Assembly: GCA_964596115.1 (NCBI GenBank)
Contig: CAZQRW010000025.1
Coordinates: forward strand, 1 to 30,741
Length of the DNA stretch: 30,741 bases
DNA from: CAZQRW01 sp964596115
GTDB taxonomy: Bacteria > Hydrothermota > UBA3072 > B12-G15
Reading direction: 5' to 3'
In this document: piece after piece, positions 23,795-30,721 of the stretch
Position numbering within the stretch: position 1 is the first letter of the stretch
Layout of the letters: each line of letters opens with the position of its first letter
Made by a program: the position numbers and the translations under genes
Notes under the pieces: model-generated
Database searches by the model: none
Seen by the model: only the letters and a program-made list of their open reading frames with translations
Told to the model about the DNA's origin: nothing

Positions 23795-25101
23795 TACTGA
23801 GATTTTTCTCCCTGAGGTATTAGAAGTAATAATCTCCTGAGGCTTTCAATAATACCAAGTGAACCTACAATGATCAAAACAAGGGGAATGATATTAAATA
23901 CACCCCCCAGCATAAATAAAAACAGTCTTGAATCCCTTTTTACAGGTAGTCCCCAGGAGAGTAATAAAGGTTTTCCAAAGAGGCTTTCAAATTTACTCTC
24001 AGTATAACTTACACTTATTGAACCAAGAAGGGCAAGCAAGGCAATGGGCCATATACTGATTGAACTATGAAGTATACTATAACCAAACGCCATGCCAAAG
24101 ATTATAAGACCATCTGCCCATCTGTCAAGTACTGAATCAAGATAAGCACCAAATGGGGATGACATTCCTTTTATCCTTGCCACTTCACCATCACAACCGT
24201 CAATTATCGATGAAATCTGGGCAGAAATCCCTCCAAAAATGAGTGCAGCCCTGTATCCCAGACCAAATAAGAATGCAGAGATAAGAGCAATAAAGAAAGA
24301 AAGCATCGTCACCTGATTAGGCGTTATAGGGGTCTTTGCAAATAGGTTTGATATTCTTATTGATATAGGCCGATTTAGATATCTTGAAATAATTCCGTCC
24401 CTCGGTTTCCAGAGGGTTCTCTTCTCAATTAAATTTCTTATCCTTGCAAGGTCTTCAGGCGTATCAATATCATACCATAATCCTCCCTTTACATCATACA
24501 ATGTAACAGGATTATCAAGAATCCAGTCTCTCTTTACATCATTCCAGGTAGACTCCCCTTCCTTTAAGGATTTTTTTATAAAATCAAATATTGAAGGCGA
24601 ACAGATAAAAATACCTGCATCAATAGTATCAAATTTCTTTAATCTCTTACCAATACCAATTACCCGCCCATTCTTTATTCTCACCTTTGTTGCCTCAGGT
24701 ATATCGATATGTAACGGCTCAGAATCTACCACCATAGCAAAATCAGTTCTAATTCTTGTTATACCCTTTAAGGGTTCCAGTTCATAATAATGATCCCCCA
24801 TAACAAGTAGAAAATCACCTTTTATATGGCTCTCAGCTGCCAGGACAGAAAAGGCATTTCCCTTTTCCCAATCAGGATTATAAATAACCTTTACCCTACG
24901 AGAAAGACCCTTGCTTTTTATGAAATCCTCTACCATCTCTTTTTTGTATCCAAGCACAAGATAAATTTTCTTTATACCTAATTTTGTAAGTGTATTAATA
25001 TGGTATTCAAGGAGAGATTTATTATTAATATTTAGAAGAATTTTTGGTTTTGAATTACACATCCGTGTTCCATCACCGGCAGCGATAATTAAAGCATCCA
25101 T
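23794..25101 (-). CDS. IPCT/DIPP-synthase-like bifunctional enzyme
   Basis: A 435-aa two-domain protein. Residues 1-230 are a sugar-phosphate-type nucleotidyltransferase (IIAAGDGTRM at 5-14, KPKILLNINNKSLLEY, VMGDHYYEL near 100, VVDSEP). Residues 235-435 are a membrane CDP-alcohol phosphotransferase with the full motif D304-G-x2-A308-R309-x8-G318-x3-D322-x3-D326. This order and length match the archaeal/thermophile enzyme that makes CDP-inositol and then joins it to inositol-1-phosphate, giving di-myo-inositol phosphate, a compatible solute of hyperthermophiles. An inositol-phosphate synthase gene is not in the window. A perfect TTGACA-16-TATAAT promoter and AAAGGAGG precede it. CDP-linked phospholipid synthesis is the alternative. 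Confidence 0.85.
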   Translation of the reverse strand: MDALIIAAGDGTRMCNSKPKILLNINNKSLLEYHINTLTKLGIKKIYLVLGYKKEMVEDFIKSKGLSRRVKVIYNPDWEKGNAFSVLAAESHIKGDFLLVMGDHYYELEPLKGITRIRTDFAMVVDSEPLHIDIPEATKVRIKNGRVIGIGKRLKKFDTIDAGIFICSPSIFDFIKKSLKEGESTWNDVKRDWILDNPVTLYDVKGGLWYDIDTPEDLARIRNLIEKRTLWKPRDGIISRYLNRPISIRISNLFAKTPITPNQVTMLSFFIALISAFLFGLGYRAALIFGGISAQISSIIDGCDGEVARIKGMSSPFGAYLDSVLDRWADGLIIFGMAFGYSILHSSISIWPIALLALLGSISVSYTESKFESLFGKPLLLSWGLPVKRDSRLFLFMLGGVFNIIPLVLIIVGSLGIIESLRRLLLLIPQGEKSQ

Positions 25102-25190
25102 AATACCTCCTTTGATGTAAAAATAACCATTATAATATTCAGAATTGCAACTGGATAGGCATCCTTACACCTTAATGATTTTCTAACTAT

Positions 25191-25218
25191 ATTATAATGA
25201 AGAAATTAGAATTGTCAA
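25191..25218 (-). promoter_or_regulatory. Consensus promoter of the DIPP-synthase/phnP-like pair
   Basis: On the minus strand TTGACA (25218-25213), 16 bp, TATAAT (25196-25191), both perfect. The leader is about 84 nt with AAAGGAGG before the ATG at 25101. Confidence 0.8.
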
Positions 25219-25285
25219 GAGGAATCATAATAATGATAAAATTTTAACAAAATTAAAGCCAGAAATTATATATAAAATTATGCAC

Positions 25286-25313
25286 TTGACAAATAAAGAT
25301 ATTTTACTAAATT
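25286..25313 (+). promoter_or_regulatory. Promoter of the dtxR-feoA-feoB operon
   Basis: TTGACA (25286-25291), 16 bp, TAAATT (25308-25313). Transcription should start near 25320, within a DtxR-like palindrome at 25317-25330. Confidence 0.65.
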
Positions 25314-25316
25314 ATT

Positions 25317-25330
25317 TTAGTCTTACCTAA
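25317..25330 (+). promoter_or_regulatory. DtxR-type operator at the feo promoter
   Basis: TTAGTCTTACCTAA has the same architecture as the perfect site at 28296-28309 (TTAGGTTTACCTAA): 6-bp half-sites around TT. It overlaps the predicted transcription start of its own regulator gene, so repression with bound iron would shut off the regulator and feoAB. A further TTAGAGGT half-site follows at about 25336-25343. Confidence 0.6.
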
Positions 25331-25362
25331 CTTTTTTAGAGGTATATAAAAAAGGAGGATAT

Positions 25363-26052
25363 ATGGAATTAACTCAAAGTTTAGAAGACTATCTTGAGGC
25401 AATACTCGTTGTGGGAAAGGGTAGAAAAATTGTAAGGGTTAAAGACATTGTTCGAAAGCTGAAGGTGAAAGCCGCATCTGTTGTCGGTGCCTTAAAAACC
25501 CTTGAAAGGAATGGCCTTGTAATACATGAAAGATATGGCTATGTGGAACTTACAGGAAAAGGGAAAACAATTGCTGAAGATGTATATAAAAGACATAAAA
25601 CCCTTTATAAATTCTTGAAAGAGGTGCTAAATGTCCCTTCTGCAATAGCTGATAAGGACGCCTGTAATTTAGAGCATTATCTCAGTAAAGAATCTTTTGA
25701 AAATTTGTTATCGTTCCTGGATTTTGTCAATAAATGCCCCGAAAAAAATCCTAAATGGCTTGGAGCTTTCAGACATTTCCAGGAAACAAATTCATTTCCA
25801 GAGGAATGCGAAAAGGAGAGAGCTATGAATCTTTCAATTATAAAGCCAGGACAGAGTGCAAAGATAAAAAAGATTGATGCAGACACAAACTTGAAAAGGC
25901 GACTGTTGGATATGGGGGTAATCCCTGGAGATATTGTTAGTGTTGTAAAGGTAGCCCCACTTGGAGATCCAATTGATATAAAAATAAAAAATTATCACCT
26001 CAGCCTGAGAAAAGAAGAAGCAGAGAAAATTATCGTAGAAGAAATAGAATAA
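25363..26052 (+). CDS. DtxR-family iron regulator fused to FeoA
   Basis: A 229-aa metalloregulator. Residues 1-70 are the winged helix (SLEDYLEAI, then VKAASVVGALKTLERNGLV). Residues 75-125 are the metal-binding/dimerisation domain with H78 (KRHKTLY) and C101-x2-E104-H105 in DACNLEHYLS. The Cys at the position held by Glu99 in MntR is the DtxR/IdeR feature that favours iron over manganese. A linker with two further cysteines (C125, C149) leads to a FeoA/SH3-like C-terminal domain (about 157-229, LSIIKPGQSAKIKKID to LRKEEAEKIIV). GGAGG precedes the ATG. Its stop overlaps the separate feoA gene (TAATG). Likely represses this operon and the next one when Fe(II) is abundant. Confidence 0.88.
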   Translation: MELTQSLEDYLEAILVVGKGRKIVRVKDIVRKLKVKAASVVGALKTLERNGLVIHERYGYVELTGKGKTIAEDVYKRHKTLYKFLKEVLNVPSAIADKDACNLEHYLSKESFENLLSFLDFVNKCPEKNPKWLGAFRHFQETNSFPEECEKERAMNLSIIKPGQSAKIKKIDADTNLKRRLLDMGVIPGDIVSVVKVAPLGDPIDIKIKNYHLSLRKEEAEKIIVEEIE

Positions 26053-26279
26053 TGCCCTTATCTTTGGCACACCCCGGCGAATACATAGTAACAGGCATAG
26101 GAGGTAAAAGAGGAATGTTTGTGCGGCTTCAATCTATGGGTATTCTAATCGGGGATACAATAAATGTTATAAAGCCGCCCCCTGGTCCTGTGATAATTGC
26201 AAAAGGAGAAATAAGAATTGGTATAGGTGTTGGTATGGCAAATAGAATATATGTGGTTCCTAAAAGGGGAAATAGATGA
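26052..26279 (+). CDS. feoA: Ferrous iron transport protein A
   Basis: A 75-aa SH3-like cytoplasmic FeoA protein with the usual hydrophobic strands and the family's mid-protein M-Gly pattern (FVRLQSMGILIGDTINVI) and PPPGPVIIAKGEIRIGIG. It is thought to modulate FeoB. Its ATG overlaps the stop of the regulator gene by 1 nt, and feoB begins directly after its stop. A second FeoA domain is fused to the regulator, so the locus has two. Confidence 0.88.
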   Translation: MPLSLAHPGEYIVTGIGGKRGMFVRLQSMGILIGDTINVIKPPPGPVIIAKGEIRIGIGVGMANRIYVVPKRGNR

Positions 26280-26280
26280 A

Positions 26281-28275
26281 ATGGAAGGCATTAATATGGT
26301 TATTGCAGTAGGAGGAAACCCAAATTCAGGGAAAACTACTATATTTAATGCCTTAACAGGTTCAAAGCAGCACACAGGTAATTGGCCCGGCGTAACGGTA
26401 GAAAAAAAGGAAGGAGAGTTTACATATAAAGGAATCAGAATAAAAGTTATTGATTTGCCAGGAACATATTCACTTTCTTCATATTCAATTGATGAAAAAA
26501 TTGCAAGGGATTATCTTGTCAAAGAAAAGCCTGACTTTGTTGTTGTTGTGGCAGACGCTTCAAACCTTGAAAGGAATCTACATCTATTTCTCCAATTAAA
26601 AGAACTTGGACAAGACATTTTACTTGTACTAAATATGTCGGATATAGCAAAATCCAAAGGTATCCGTATCAATAGAAAAAAACTTTCTCAAATACTGGGA
26701 ATCCCTATTGTGGAAACCATCGGGAATAGAGGAAAAGGTATAGATAAGTTAAAGGAAGCAATAACTAATTTTGTTCCACAGGGAATAACTACCCCAGGGT
26801 ATTTTGGTAGAAAATTCATCTCATTGATCGAAAAAATGGTTGATATTCTTAGAGAGGATTCAATTTTATATCCACCCTATTTTGTTGCGATAAAAATACT
26901 TGAAGAAGACCCTGAATTTATAAAAATAATAGAAACTTCTCACAGTAAAGAAAAGTTAATGAATCTTATTATTGGAGCAGAAAAATTATCAAATGGCGAC
27001 ACATCCACATTCATTGCAGAAAAACGGTTTGGCTACATTCATGGGGTTTTTGAAGAATGCATAGAAAAAAGAATTACAGTAAAAGAGAGAATTTATCTTT
27101 CTGATAGAATAGACAAGGTAGTTACAAATAGATTTATTGGGATTCCACTTTTTTTCTTTCTTCTCTGGCTTACTTTTGAGGCTGTCTTTAAACTCGGCAA
27201 CCCAGTAGCAGGATGGATAAGTGATTATTTCTCATGGACTGCTAGTCATATATCATTATTTCTTTCTGCACATAACGTCTCACCCATTTCAATTTCATTT
27301 GTAAAAGATGGTATAATAGGAGGGATTGGTTCCATCCTGGTATTCCTTCCAAATATTTTTATTCTTTTTTTCATCATTGCACTTTTTGAAGATACGGGTT
27401 ATATGGCAAGAGCAGCCTTTGTTATGGATAAAATAATGCATTCTCTTGGTTTACACGGTAAAAGTTTTATTCCAATGGTAATGGGTTTTGGATGTAATGT
27501 ACCAGCAATAATGGCAACAAGGGCACTTGAATCCAAAAAAGATAGAATACTTACAATACTTATAAACCCTTTGATGAGTTGCTCTGCAAGGTTGCCGATT
27601 TATATTCTTTTTGCTGGCATATTTTTTGCTAAATACCAGGGGATGGTTATTTTCTCTCTTTATTTCTTAGGGATATTGTTGGCGGTTCTTGTTGCCAGAG
27701 TATTTAAGGCTATATTCTTTAAGGGTGAGGTAGCGCCACTTGTAATGGAGTTGCCACCATACCATTTACCAGTATTTAGAAATATTCTGCTTATCTCATG
27801 GGAAAGAACAAAAATGTTCCTAAAAAGAGCAGGAACTATCATCTTTGGGGCAGTCATACTAATCTGGATACTTTCTTCCCTGCCTATAGGTGTTGATTAT
27901 GCAAGCCCAAATTCAATTATAGGCCATATTGGAAGGATTTTTGCCCCTATTTTTCGACCCGCAGGGTTTGGATTTTATCAGGCTTCAGTTGCTCTGATTT
28001 TTGGCATTCTTGCTAAGGAAGTTGTCGTAGGAACACTTGGAACTCTATTTGGAGGAGCTGCACACCTCGGCACTGCCTTGCAGAATTACTTTAACCCTGC
28101 TTCTGCCTACGCCTTTATGGTGATGTCTTTGATTTACATCCCCTGCATTGCTTCAATTGCTGTAATTAAAAAGGAAGCAGGAACAAAATGGGCACTTTTT
28201 GCTGTTAGTTATTCCCTTACACTGGGTTGGACTATGGCGGTTATATTTTATCAGATAGGGAGATTGTTCCTATGA
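26281..28275 (+). CDS. feoB: Ferrous iron transporter FeoB
   Basis: A 664-aa inner-membrane Fe(II) transporter. The N-terminal G domain has G1 GGNPNSGKTT (about 10-19), G3 DLPG, G4 NMSD and then GNRGKGIDKL. A GDI-like helical region follows, then the polytopic membrane domain with both Gate motifs: MVMGFGCNVPAIMATRAL and NPLMSCSARLPIYILF, including the conserved cysteines. It is full length, except that no FeoC-like tail is present. The start at 26281 follows two nt after the feoA stop; an ATG at 26296 is equally placed just before the G domain. The longer frame from 26227 lies inside feoA and is rejected. Expected to be derepressed under iron limitation. Confidence 0.95.
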   Translation: MEGINMVIAVGGNPNSGKTTIFNALTGSKQHTGNWPGVTVEKKEGEFTYKGIRIKVIDLPGTYSLSSYSIDEKIARDYLVKEKPDFVVVVADASNLERNLHLFLQLKELGQDILLVLNMSDIAKSKGIRINRKKLSQILGIPIVETIGNRGKGIDKLKEAITNFVPQGITTPGYFGRKFISLIEKMVDILREDSILYPPYFVAIKILEEDPEFIKIIETSHSKEKLMNLIIGAEKLSNGDTSTFIAEKRFGYIHGVFEECIEKRITVKERIYLSDRIDKVVTNRFIGIPLFFFLLWLTFEAVFKLGNPVAGWISDYFSWTASHISLFLSAHNVSPISISFVKDGIIGGIGSILVFLPNIFILFFIIALFEDTGYMARAAFVMDKIMHSLGLHGKSFIPMVMGFGCNVPAIMATRALESKKDRILTILINPLMSCSARLPIYILFAGIFFAKYQGMVIFSLYFLGILLAVLVARVFKAIFFKGEVAPLVMELPPYHLPVFRNILLISWERTKMFLKRAGTIIFGAVILIWILSSLPIGVDYASPNSIIGHIGRIFAPIFRPAGFGFYQASVALIFGILAKEVVVGTLGTLFGGAAHLGTALQNYFNPASAYAFMVMSLIYIPCIASIAVIKKEAGTKWALFAVSYSLTLGWTMAVIFYQIGRLFL

Positions 28276-28295
28276 TTATTTTTTTATGTTAAATG

Positions 28296-28309
28296 TTAGG
28301 TTTACCTAA
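28296..28309 (+). promoter_or_regulatory. DtxR-type operator, site 1
   Basis: TTAGGTTTACCTAA: perfect 6-bp arms TTAGGT and ACCTAA around TT, resembling the DtxR/IdeR box (TTAGGTTAGCCTAACCTAA). Lies 55-42 nt upstream of the FmdE-like gene. A possible -10 (TATGTT, 28285-28290) precedes it, placing the site on the transcription start, as at 25317. Confidence 0.7.
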
Positions 28310-28314
28310 TAATA

Positions 28315-28328
28315 TTAGGTGACCTGAA
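28315..28328 (+). promoter_or_regulatory. DtxR-type operator, site 2
   Basis: TTAGGTGACCTGAA: AGGT-G-ACCT core, 19 nt from the start of site 1, about two helical turns, so two regulator dimers could bind side by side. Downstream comes AAAAAGGAGG before the ATG at 28351. Confidence 0.6.
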
Positions 28329-28350
28329 ATACTTATAAAAAGGAGGTATT

Positions 28351-29040
28351 ATGTTCAAAAAACTCATCAGTTCTGTAATCTTCCTGTCTGCATTGACATT
28401 CTTTGGTACCGCGAACTGGGCGCAGGAATTTTACGCGGATGGTCCACCTGTAAAAATCAAGGAACCACTGGGTGTAATGGTAGGCTCATTGAACCCTGAG
28501 AATCCTGTTATTACCATCTCCATCCGGGATGTGGGTCTTTATACAGGACACATCTGTCCCGGTATTGCAGCAGGATTTAAGGCAACAGTGCTTGCACTTA
28601 ATGCACTTTATGGGAAGGAAACACCTGTGCGGGGCAAGATTAGAATAGCAGCAAATGAGCCCTCTGAACTTTTAGATGTAGTTTCATACATTACAGGTGC
28701 AAGGGCATTTTATGGAAGAGAAGAGGTGAACCACAATGATATTGTTATTGATAAGACACTTGGAGAGAAACCCGGAATAGTTATTATGGTCTTCCAGAGA
28801 AAAGATACGGGCAAGATGGTAAAGGTCGTATTTAACAAAAACAAACTCTTTAATCCAAAAAAGATGAAGAAAATGAAACAATTGAAAGAGAAGGTAATGA
28901 AAGGGAAAGCCACAAAAAGAGAAGAAATTATGATGAGAAAAAATCTACAGAAAAAGGTAAAACAAATCCTCTTCCACCTTCCGGAGGGTGTTATAACAGT
29001 GAAAGCGATTAAAGATTATAACTTTCCTCAAAAGGGTTAA
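28351..29040 (+). CDS. Exported FmdE-like protein
   Basis: A 229-aa protein with a clear signal peptide (MFKKLISSVIFLSALTFFGTANWAQ, cleavage near 25). The body has the FmdE (formylmethanofuran dehydrogenase subunit E-like) core motif GHICPGIAAGFKA (66-78), with H67 and C69 as likely metal ligands. It continues with VRGKIRIAANEPSELLDVVSYITGARAFYG, which lines up with the family's second conserved block but lacks the Cys usual there. The C-terminal 170-205 is very Lys-rich with coiled helices. It lacks the zinc-finger domain that many FmdE proteins carry. An exported FmdE-like protein behind two iron-regulator palindromes points to periplasmic metal binding; that is an inference. First gene of the second iron-regulated unit. 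Confidence 0.78.
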   Translation: MFKKLISSVIFLSALTFFGTANWAQEFYADGPPVKIKEPLGVMVGSLNPENPVITISIRDVGLYTGHICPGIAAGFKATVLALNALYGKETPVRGKIRIAANEPSELLDVVSYITGARAFYGREEVNHNDIVIDKTLGEKPGIVIMVFQRKDTGKMVKVVFNKNKLFNPKKMKKMKQLKEKVMKGKATKREEIMMRKNLQKKVKQILFHLPEGVITVKAIKDYNFPQKG

Positions 29041-29063
29041 ATGTTTAAAAAAAGAGGTAAAAT

Positions 29064-29294
29064 ATGGAAGAACATGTGATTGATGTAAGGGGAATACCTG
29101 CTTCTCTTAGGCCTGAAAAGGTTAAACAGGGACTTATGGGTATTCCATCTGGTGAGCAGGTTAAGATTGTCTCCGATGATGAAAGGATGCAGAAACTTGC
29201 TCCCAAAATGGTAGCTTCTATAGGTGGTGCTGATTTTATAAGGGTGTATAAAGGTGATGATGGTTTTTATTACACAATCGTAAAAAAACAATAA
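29064..29294 (+). CDS. TusA-like protein lacking cysteine
   Basis: A 76-aa protein with the length and strand-helix order of TusA/SirA-like sulfur carriers: VIDVRGIPASLRPEKVKQGL, GEQVKIVSDDE, then an alpha helix and a final strand pair (GADFIRVYKGDDGFYYTIVKK). True TusA proteins have DxRGLxCPxP; here the active-site position reads A13-S14 and the protein has no cysteine at all. It cannot carry a persulfide, so a binding or chaperone role is more likely. No signal peptide, so cytoplasmic unless carried by a partner. It lies 23 nt after the FmdE-like gene with its own Shine-Dalgarno (AGAGGT). The family assignment is moderate. Confidence 0.6.
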   Translation: MEEHVIDVRGIPASLRPEKVKQGLMGIPSGEQVKIVSDDERMQKLAPKMVASIGGADFIRVYKGDDGFYYTIVKKQ

Positions 29295-29306
29295 AAAGGA
29301 GGTAAG

Positions 29307-30275
29307 ATGTTTAAAAAGATATGGATGTTTGGATTAGGATTGTTTTTTGTTTTTTCCGGGAAATTGTTCGCTGGTGACCCCATAATTGGATGCCCACTTG
29401 GAGTAGAAAAGGGCAAGGTATGGCTTCATTCAACAACATCCTATATGTCTGCCGATAAGGCATACTGGAATGAAGATTCTACAGGAATCCCCAAAATGAC
29501 TACAATGCCAACAAATTGGTATGCTAAAATTCTAAAATCATCCTACAGAACACAATTGGGTATAACTAATAGATTTTCTGCGGGTATGCTTTTGACTTAT
29601 TGGGATAAAGACATTTCAAAGGAAACATGGAAGAAAAAACCCAATGGAGAGTGGTTTAAAAAACCTGTATCCTATCATTCTTTCGGATTTGGTGATATCT
29701 GGTTTTACGGGCTTTACAAAATAGTAAAAAGACTACCCAGAATTGAGGCTATATCCATTGGAACAGGTTATAAACTTGATGCAGCAGACAATTCCCTTGT
29801 TGTTCACGGTATTGGGAGCGGTGCCAGATCCTTTAGGTTTGCATTCCTGACACATATTAACCTTATAAGAAGAATGAGTGAGTGCTCTTCAATATGGTAT
29901 GAATATGAAGGAAAAGTAAGACACATAGAAGTAAAAAATGACCAGGGACAATTGGTCGAATGGGAAAAATCCGAATGGGACCTCGGGGACAAATATGGTT
30001 ATAATCTCGCCATAGAGTATGAACTATCCAGACATCTTAAAGTTGTGCCTAAGTTTATGGGATGGTGGAAAATAGAGGACAAAGACAAAAATGGTGAAAC
30101 TGTGAAAAATACAAAATTTTATGAACATTCTTTGGGAATTAGTTTTCAATACTTCCCGATTGGCACAGAATATGATCATTCCAAAATTATAGCAGGTGTG
30201 AAGGTCCCCATATCATCGATTAATTCTTTCAGTGCTCCAGTTGTTCCAATGTTTATGGCGATGTGGACATTTTAA
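29307..30275 (+). CDS. Outer-membrane beta-barrel protein
   Basis: A 322-aa protein with a signal peptide (MFKKIWMFGLGLFFVFSGKLFA, then G) and alternating aromatic strands throughout: WLHSTTSYMSADKAYW, YRTQLGITNRFSAGMLLTYW, YHSFGFGDIWFYGLYKIV and FYEHSLGISFQYF. It ends in MAMWTF, with the terminal Phe of BAM-inserted barrels. The FGFGDIWFYGLY segment resembles the porin-like MetA-pathway/DUF-type barrels. A conserved-looking GDPIIGCPLG follows the signal. No TonB box or plug is visible, so it is not a TonB receptor. AAAAGGAGG precedes the ATG 12 nt after the TusA-like gene. As the last gene of the operator-controlled unit it is probably a channel or a partner of the FmdE-like protein. Confidence 0.78.
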   Translation: MFKKIWMFGLGLFFVFSGKLFAGDPIIGCPLGVEKGKVWLHSTTSYMSADKAYWNEDSTGIPKMTTMPTNWYAKILKSSYRTQLGITNRFSAGMLLTYWDKDISKETWKKKPNGEWFKKPVSYHSFGFGDIWFYGLYKIVKRLPRIEAISIGTGYKLDAADNSLVVHGIGSGARSFRFAFLTHINLIRRMSECSSIWYEYEGKVRHIEVKNDQGQLVEWEKSEWDLGDKYGYNLAIEYELSRHLKVVPKFMGWWKIEDKDKNGETVKNTKFYEHSLGISFQYFPIGTEYDHSKIIAGVKVPISSINSFSAPVVPMFMAMWTF

Positions 30276-30280
30276 TGAAC

Positions 30281-30313
30281 AAGGCAGGGCGGGTATTATC
30301 CTTGCCCTGCCTT
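30281..30313 (+). terminator. Hairpin after the iron-regulated unit
   Basis: AAGGCAGGGC (30281-30290) and GCCCTGCCTT (30304-30313) form a perfect 10-bp GC-rich stem with a 13-nt loop, 5 nt past the barrel gene's stop. No U-run follows, so termination may be factor-assisted. It marks the end of the operon. Confidence 0.65.
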
Positions 30314-30471
30314 AGATGGGAACGGCCTCTGCTTTTTTCTCAACCTCAACCTGCTTTTATAAAATTCATTGGTGTCGGGGTTTACATTATGACATTTTTG
30401 ATGAATTATAGATTCCATCTGAAAATTGACCCACTTTTCTGGCTAAAAACCGAAAAAATGCATTTTTGTCT

Positions 30472-30499
30472 TTGACAAAATAGAATAAAATTTTATAAT
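30472..30499 (+). promoter_or_regulatory. Consensus promoter at the right edge
   Basis: Perfect TTGACA (30472-30477), 16 bp, perfect TATAAT (30494-30499), then 6 nt to the ATG at 30506. Among the strongest promoters in the window. Confidence 0.75.
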
Positions 30500-30505
30500 C
30501 AAGGT

Positions 30506-30580
30506 ATGAGGAAAAATTTGCTCAATTCAGGTGCAATAAAAAATCCACTTGATAACCTTTTAAAAGGAGGTGAAATCTGA
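30506..30580 (+). CDS. 24-codon leader peptide-like ORF
   Basis: Encodes MRKNLLNSGAIKNPLDNLLK plus GGEI. The ATG lies exactly 6 nt downstream of a perfect -10, so the mRNA should begin with it. Its last codons contain AAAAGGAGGTGAA, a perfect Shine-Dalgarno for the next frame, and its TGA stop overlaps that frame's CTG. The layout is that of a leader peptide translationally coupled to a downstream gene. No run of one amino acid is seen, so it is not a classic attenuator peptide. No family recognised. Confidence 0.5.
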   Translation: MRKNLLNSGAIKNPLDNLLKGGEI

Positions 30581-30705
30581 GCAGAAAAACAAAGAATAAT
30601 AGTCGTCCAGAGGGATGTATATACGAACTATGTTCGGATATATCGCTAAATATGGAGGATATGCGAAGTAGATTCGGATATAAGTTGTTATACGACATCT
30701 CTTAA
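30577..30705 (+). CDS. 42-aa ORF with a probable CTG start
   Basis: The frame from CTG at 30577 stays open for 42 codons (…SRKTKNNSRPEGCIYELCSD…, then ISLNMEDMRSRFGYKLLYDIS) to TAA at 30703-30705. GGAGG lies 6 nt upstream, the best distance. The CTGA overlap with the 24-codon ORF copies the ATGA overlaps used elsewhere here. There is no ATG, GTG or TTG at the Shine-Dalgarno. Basic N-terminus, two cysteines (CIYELC), no signal peptide. Function unknown; could be spurious. Confidence 0.35.
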   Translation: MSRKTKNNSRPEGCIYELCSDISLNMEDMRSRFGYKLLYDIS

Positions 30706-30721
30706 GATTTAAGGTTGGCTT

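Noticed and set aside
25102..25190. A riboswitch in the 84-nt leader of the DIPP-synthase-like gene.
   Set aside because: Only short possible pairs (GGAT/ATCC) are visible; no known aptamer core is recognisable.
26227..26280. A longer FeoB start inside feoA.
   Set aside because: FeoB begins normally at the G domain; the extra residues are the feoA sequence read out of frame.
30420..30450. GAAAATTGACCCACTTTTC resembles terminal motifs of some IS21-like elements.
   Set aside because: A single short match with no partner end, no transposase and no target-site duplication in the window; recorded only as a possible scar.
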